Shown here: in pieces, positions 7,052 through 7,912 of the stretch | Position numbering within the stretch: the stretch's first letter is position 1 | Layout: each line of letters begins with the position of its first letter | NCBI GenBank assembly: GCA_030610325.1 | Contig: JAUWRZ010000080.1 | Span: 1-7,912, forward strand | Reading direction: 5' to 3' | Length of the DNA: 7,912 nucleotides | Origin: Sulfurimonadaceae bacterium | GTDB taxonomy: Bacteria; Campylobacterota; Campylobacteria; Campylobacterales; Sulfurimonadaceae | The notes under the pieces: model-generated | Told to the model about the DNA's origin: nothing | The model's database searches: none | The model's input: only the letters and a program-made list of their open reading frames with translations | Translations under genes and position numbers: made by a program

Positions 7052-7125
7052 ATAGTAGTCACAGCCATCCATATTGAAGTACTACAGTCTATAGGGATCG
7101 ACAGTGTCTTGTTATACTGTTGAAA

Positions 7126-7141
7126 AGCAAAAATAGTACCA
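7126..7141 (-). promoter_or_regulatory. Sigma-54 (RpoN) promoter for the glycan operon
   Basis: The minus strand reads TGGTACTATTTTTGCT. Against the sigma-54 consensus TGGCACG-N4-TTGCW this differs at two positions only, and it keeps the invariant GG (-24) and GC (-12) with exactly ten bases between them. Transcription would begin near 7115, leaving a leader of about 70 bases before the methyltransferase start. It lies in the non-coding gap after fliD and points into the glycan operon. Middle and late flagellar genes of Campylobacterota are commonly RpoN-dependent, so this would co-regulate glycan synthesis with hook and filament assembly. Confidence 0.7.
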
Positions 7142-7174
7142 GATGTATATTAGAGGTGCACTTAAAGTCTTACT

Positions 7175-7912
7175 TTAACTACTACCGCTGGTCTCTGCCT
7201 GGATCTGTAGGTTAAGTGATGAGAACGAGGCATTGATCTTACTGATGATCGCATCGTAGGCTATAAAACGTTTTTCCATGATCTCATAGCGGGTATCCAG
7301 TAGCGATATCTGTCGAGACCGTTGGTCGTTTAGGGACTCTTTCTGTAGATCCATCGTGGTCTCAAACCCGTCGATCAGACCATTGAACTTTGTAAACTCA
7401 TTTAGTTTATCGTTGAGGGTCTCAAAGACACCTGTTTTCTGTATCACGGTATCCTCGCCGGTCTCTTCATCTGTCTCAGTTATAAAGCCGCCGGTAAAGA
7501 AAAGCTCGACAGCCTCTGAGTCCTGGGCCAATTTACTGTCAAGTACCGACTCGTCAAAACTCATCACGCCACTTCGGTCGATATCTATACCATAGTTGAG
7601 TAGGGAGTCATTGTCGCCATTGAGAGAGGTGATGATCGAGCTGATATCCCGTGAGATAGTCCTGATGAAGCTCTCCCCATTAAAGACACCGGTAGCACCC
7701 GTCTCCTGATCAGCGATGGTCATGTCGTGGATATTGGTGACAAGGGTGTTGTAGCTTTCTACCAGCAGCGTCATCTCTGTGCCGATGCTCTCAAGGTCTT
7801 GCTTGATATCGATATTGGCTATCTCACCTTCAGTCTTAAGGTTCAGAGTCACCCCGTTGATAAGGTCAGATATCTCATTGCTGGATCGGGTGATATGGAT
7901 CCCATTATAGAC
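7175..7912 (-). CDS. fliD: Flagellar filament cap protein FliD, C-terminal part (5' end outside window)
   Basis: FliD (HAP2) caps the growing filament and guides flagellin folding. The frame is open to the window edge and gives 245 residues up to the TAA at 7175-7177. Features of the FliD C-terminal domain are visible: YNGIHITRSSNEISDLINGV at the edge, a segment around FNGESFIRTISRD, YGIDIDRSGVMSFDESVLD followed by SEAVELFF, and a long helical C-terminal stretch around LLDTRYEIMEKRFIAYDAII. The ending INASFSSLNLQIQAE matches the family's conserved C-terminal helix. The GTG at 7850-7852 is internal and not a start, because conserved FliD sequence continues upstream of it. No obvious terminator follows, so read-through into the methyltransferase operon is possible in addition to the sigma-54 promoter. 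Confidence 0.93.
   Translation of the reverse strand, partial: VYNGIHITRSSNEISDLINGVTLNLKTEGEIANIDIKQDLESIGTEMTLLVESYNTLVTNIHDMTIADQETGATGVFNGESFIRTISRDISSIITSLNGDNDSLLNYGIDIDRSGVMSFDESVLDSKLAQDSEAVELFFTGGFITETDEETGEDTVIQKTGVFETLNDKLNEFTKFNGLIDGFETTMDLQKESLNDQRSRQISLLDTRYEIMEKRFIAYDAIISKINASFSSLNLQIQAETSGSS

Noticed and set aside
7101..7120. Inverted repeat ACAGT/ACTGT with a 10-base spacer and a TATAAC box (minus strand, 7111-7116) near the predicted transcript start.
   Set aside because: The stem is short, and no -35 element sits at a suitable distance from TATAAC. The sigma-54 pattern explains the region better.
1..7912. Searched for CRISPR repeats, tRNA genes, insertion-sequence ends, toxin-antitoxin pairs and long poly-G/C phase-variation tracts.
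   Set aside because: None was seen. The window is nearly filled by seven coding regions, and the longest G or C runs are only about four or five bases.

Overview
The window is a flagellar glycosylation island from a bacterium that is most likely a member of the Campylobacterota (Epsilonproteobacteria). The evidence is the flagellin C-terminus, which ends in [13 protein letters not shown] after a QSGSYAMSQ stretch typical of that phylum, and the family mix of Maf transferase, nonulosonic-acid enzymes, fliD and flagellin. The genus cannot be read from the sequence. The moderate GC content (clearly above that of Campylobacter jejuni) would fit a free-living sulfur- or hydrogen-oxidising relative, but that is only an impression.

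Layout: the 3' end of a flagellin gene (1-492, plus strand) is followed by a perfect 10-bp hairpin terminator. All other genes are on the minus strand and converge on it. Read in their own direction they are: the 3' part of fliD (7912-7175); a 132-base gap holding a near-consensus sigma-54 promoter; a zinc-ribbon SAM methyltransferase (7042-6155); an extended SDR resembling GDP-4-keto-6-deoxy-mannose reductase (6158-5220); a fusion of a NeuB-type nonulosonic acid synthase with a xylose-isomerase-like TIM barrel (5251-3326); a NeuA-type CMP-sugar cytidylyltransferase (3325-2645); a 115-base gap; and a Maf flagellin glycosyltransferase (2529-547). The four enzyme genes overlap or abut (ATGA overlap, an 8- or 32-base overlap, TAG directly followed by ATG), so they form a tightly coupled operon, probably continuing into maf.

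Working together (inference): the SDR and methyltransferase would prepare or modify a sugar, the NeuB domain would condense an aldose with phosphoenolpyruvate to give a nine-carbon 2-keto acid, the cytidylyltransferase would activate it as a CMP-sugar, and Maf would transfer it to Ser/Thr of flagellin before export. The usual dehydratase, aminotransferase, acetyltransferase and NDP-sugar hydrolase genes of the pseudaminic and legionaminic acid routes are absent from the window. The isomerase fused to the synthase is the most unusual element and may provide a different entry to the acceptor sugar. The sigma-54 promoter would tie production of the glycan to flagellar assembly.
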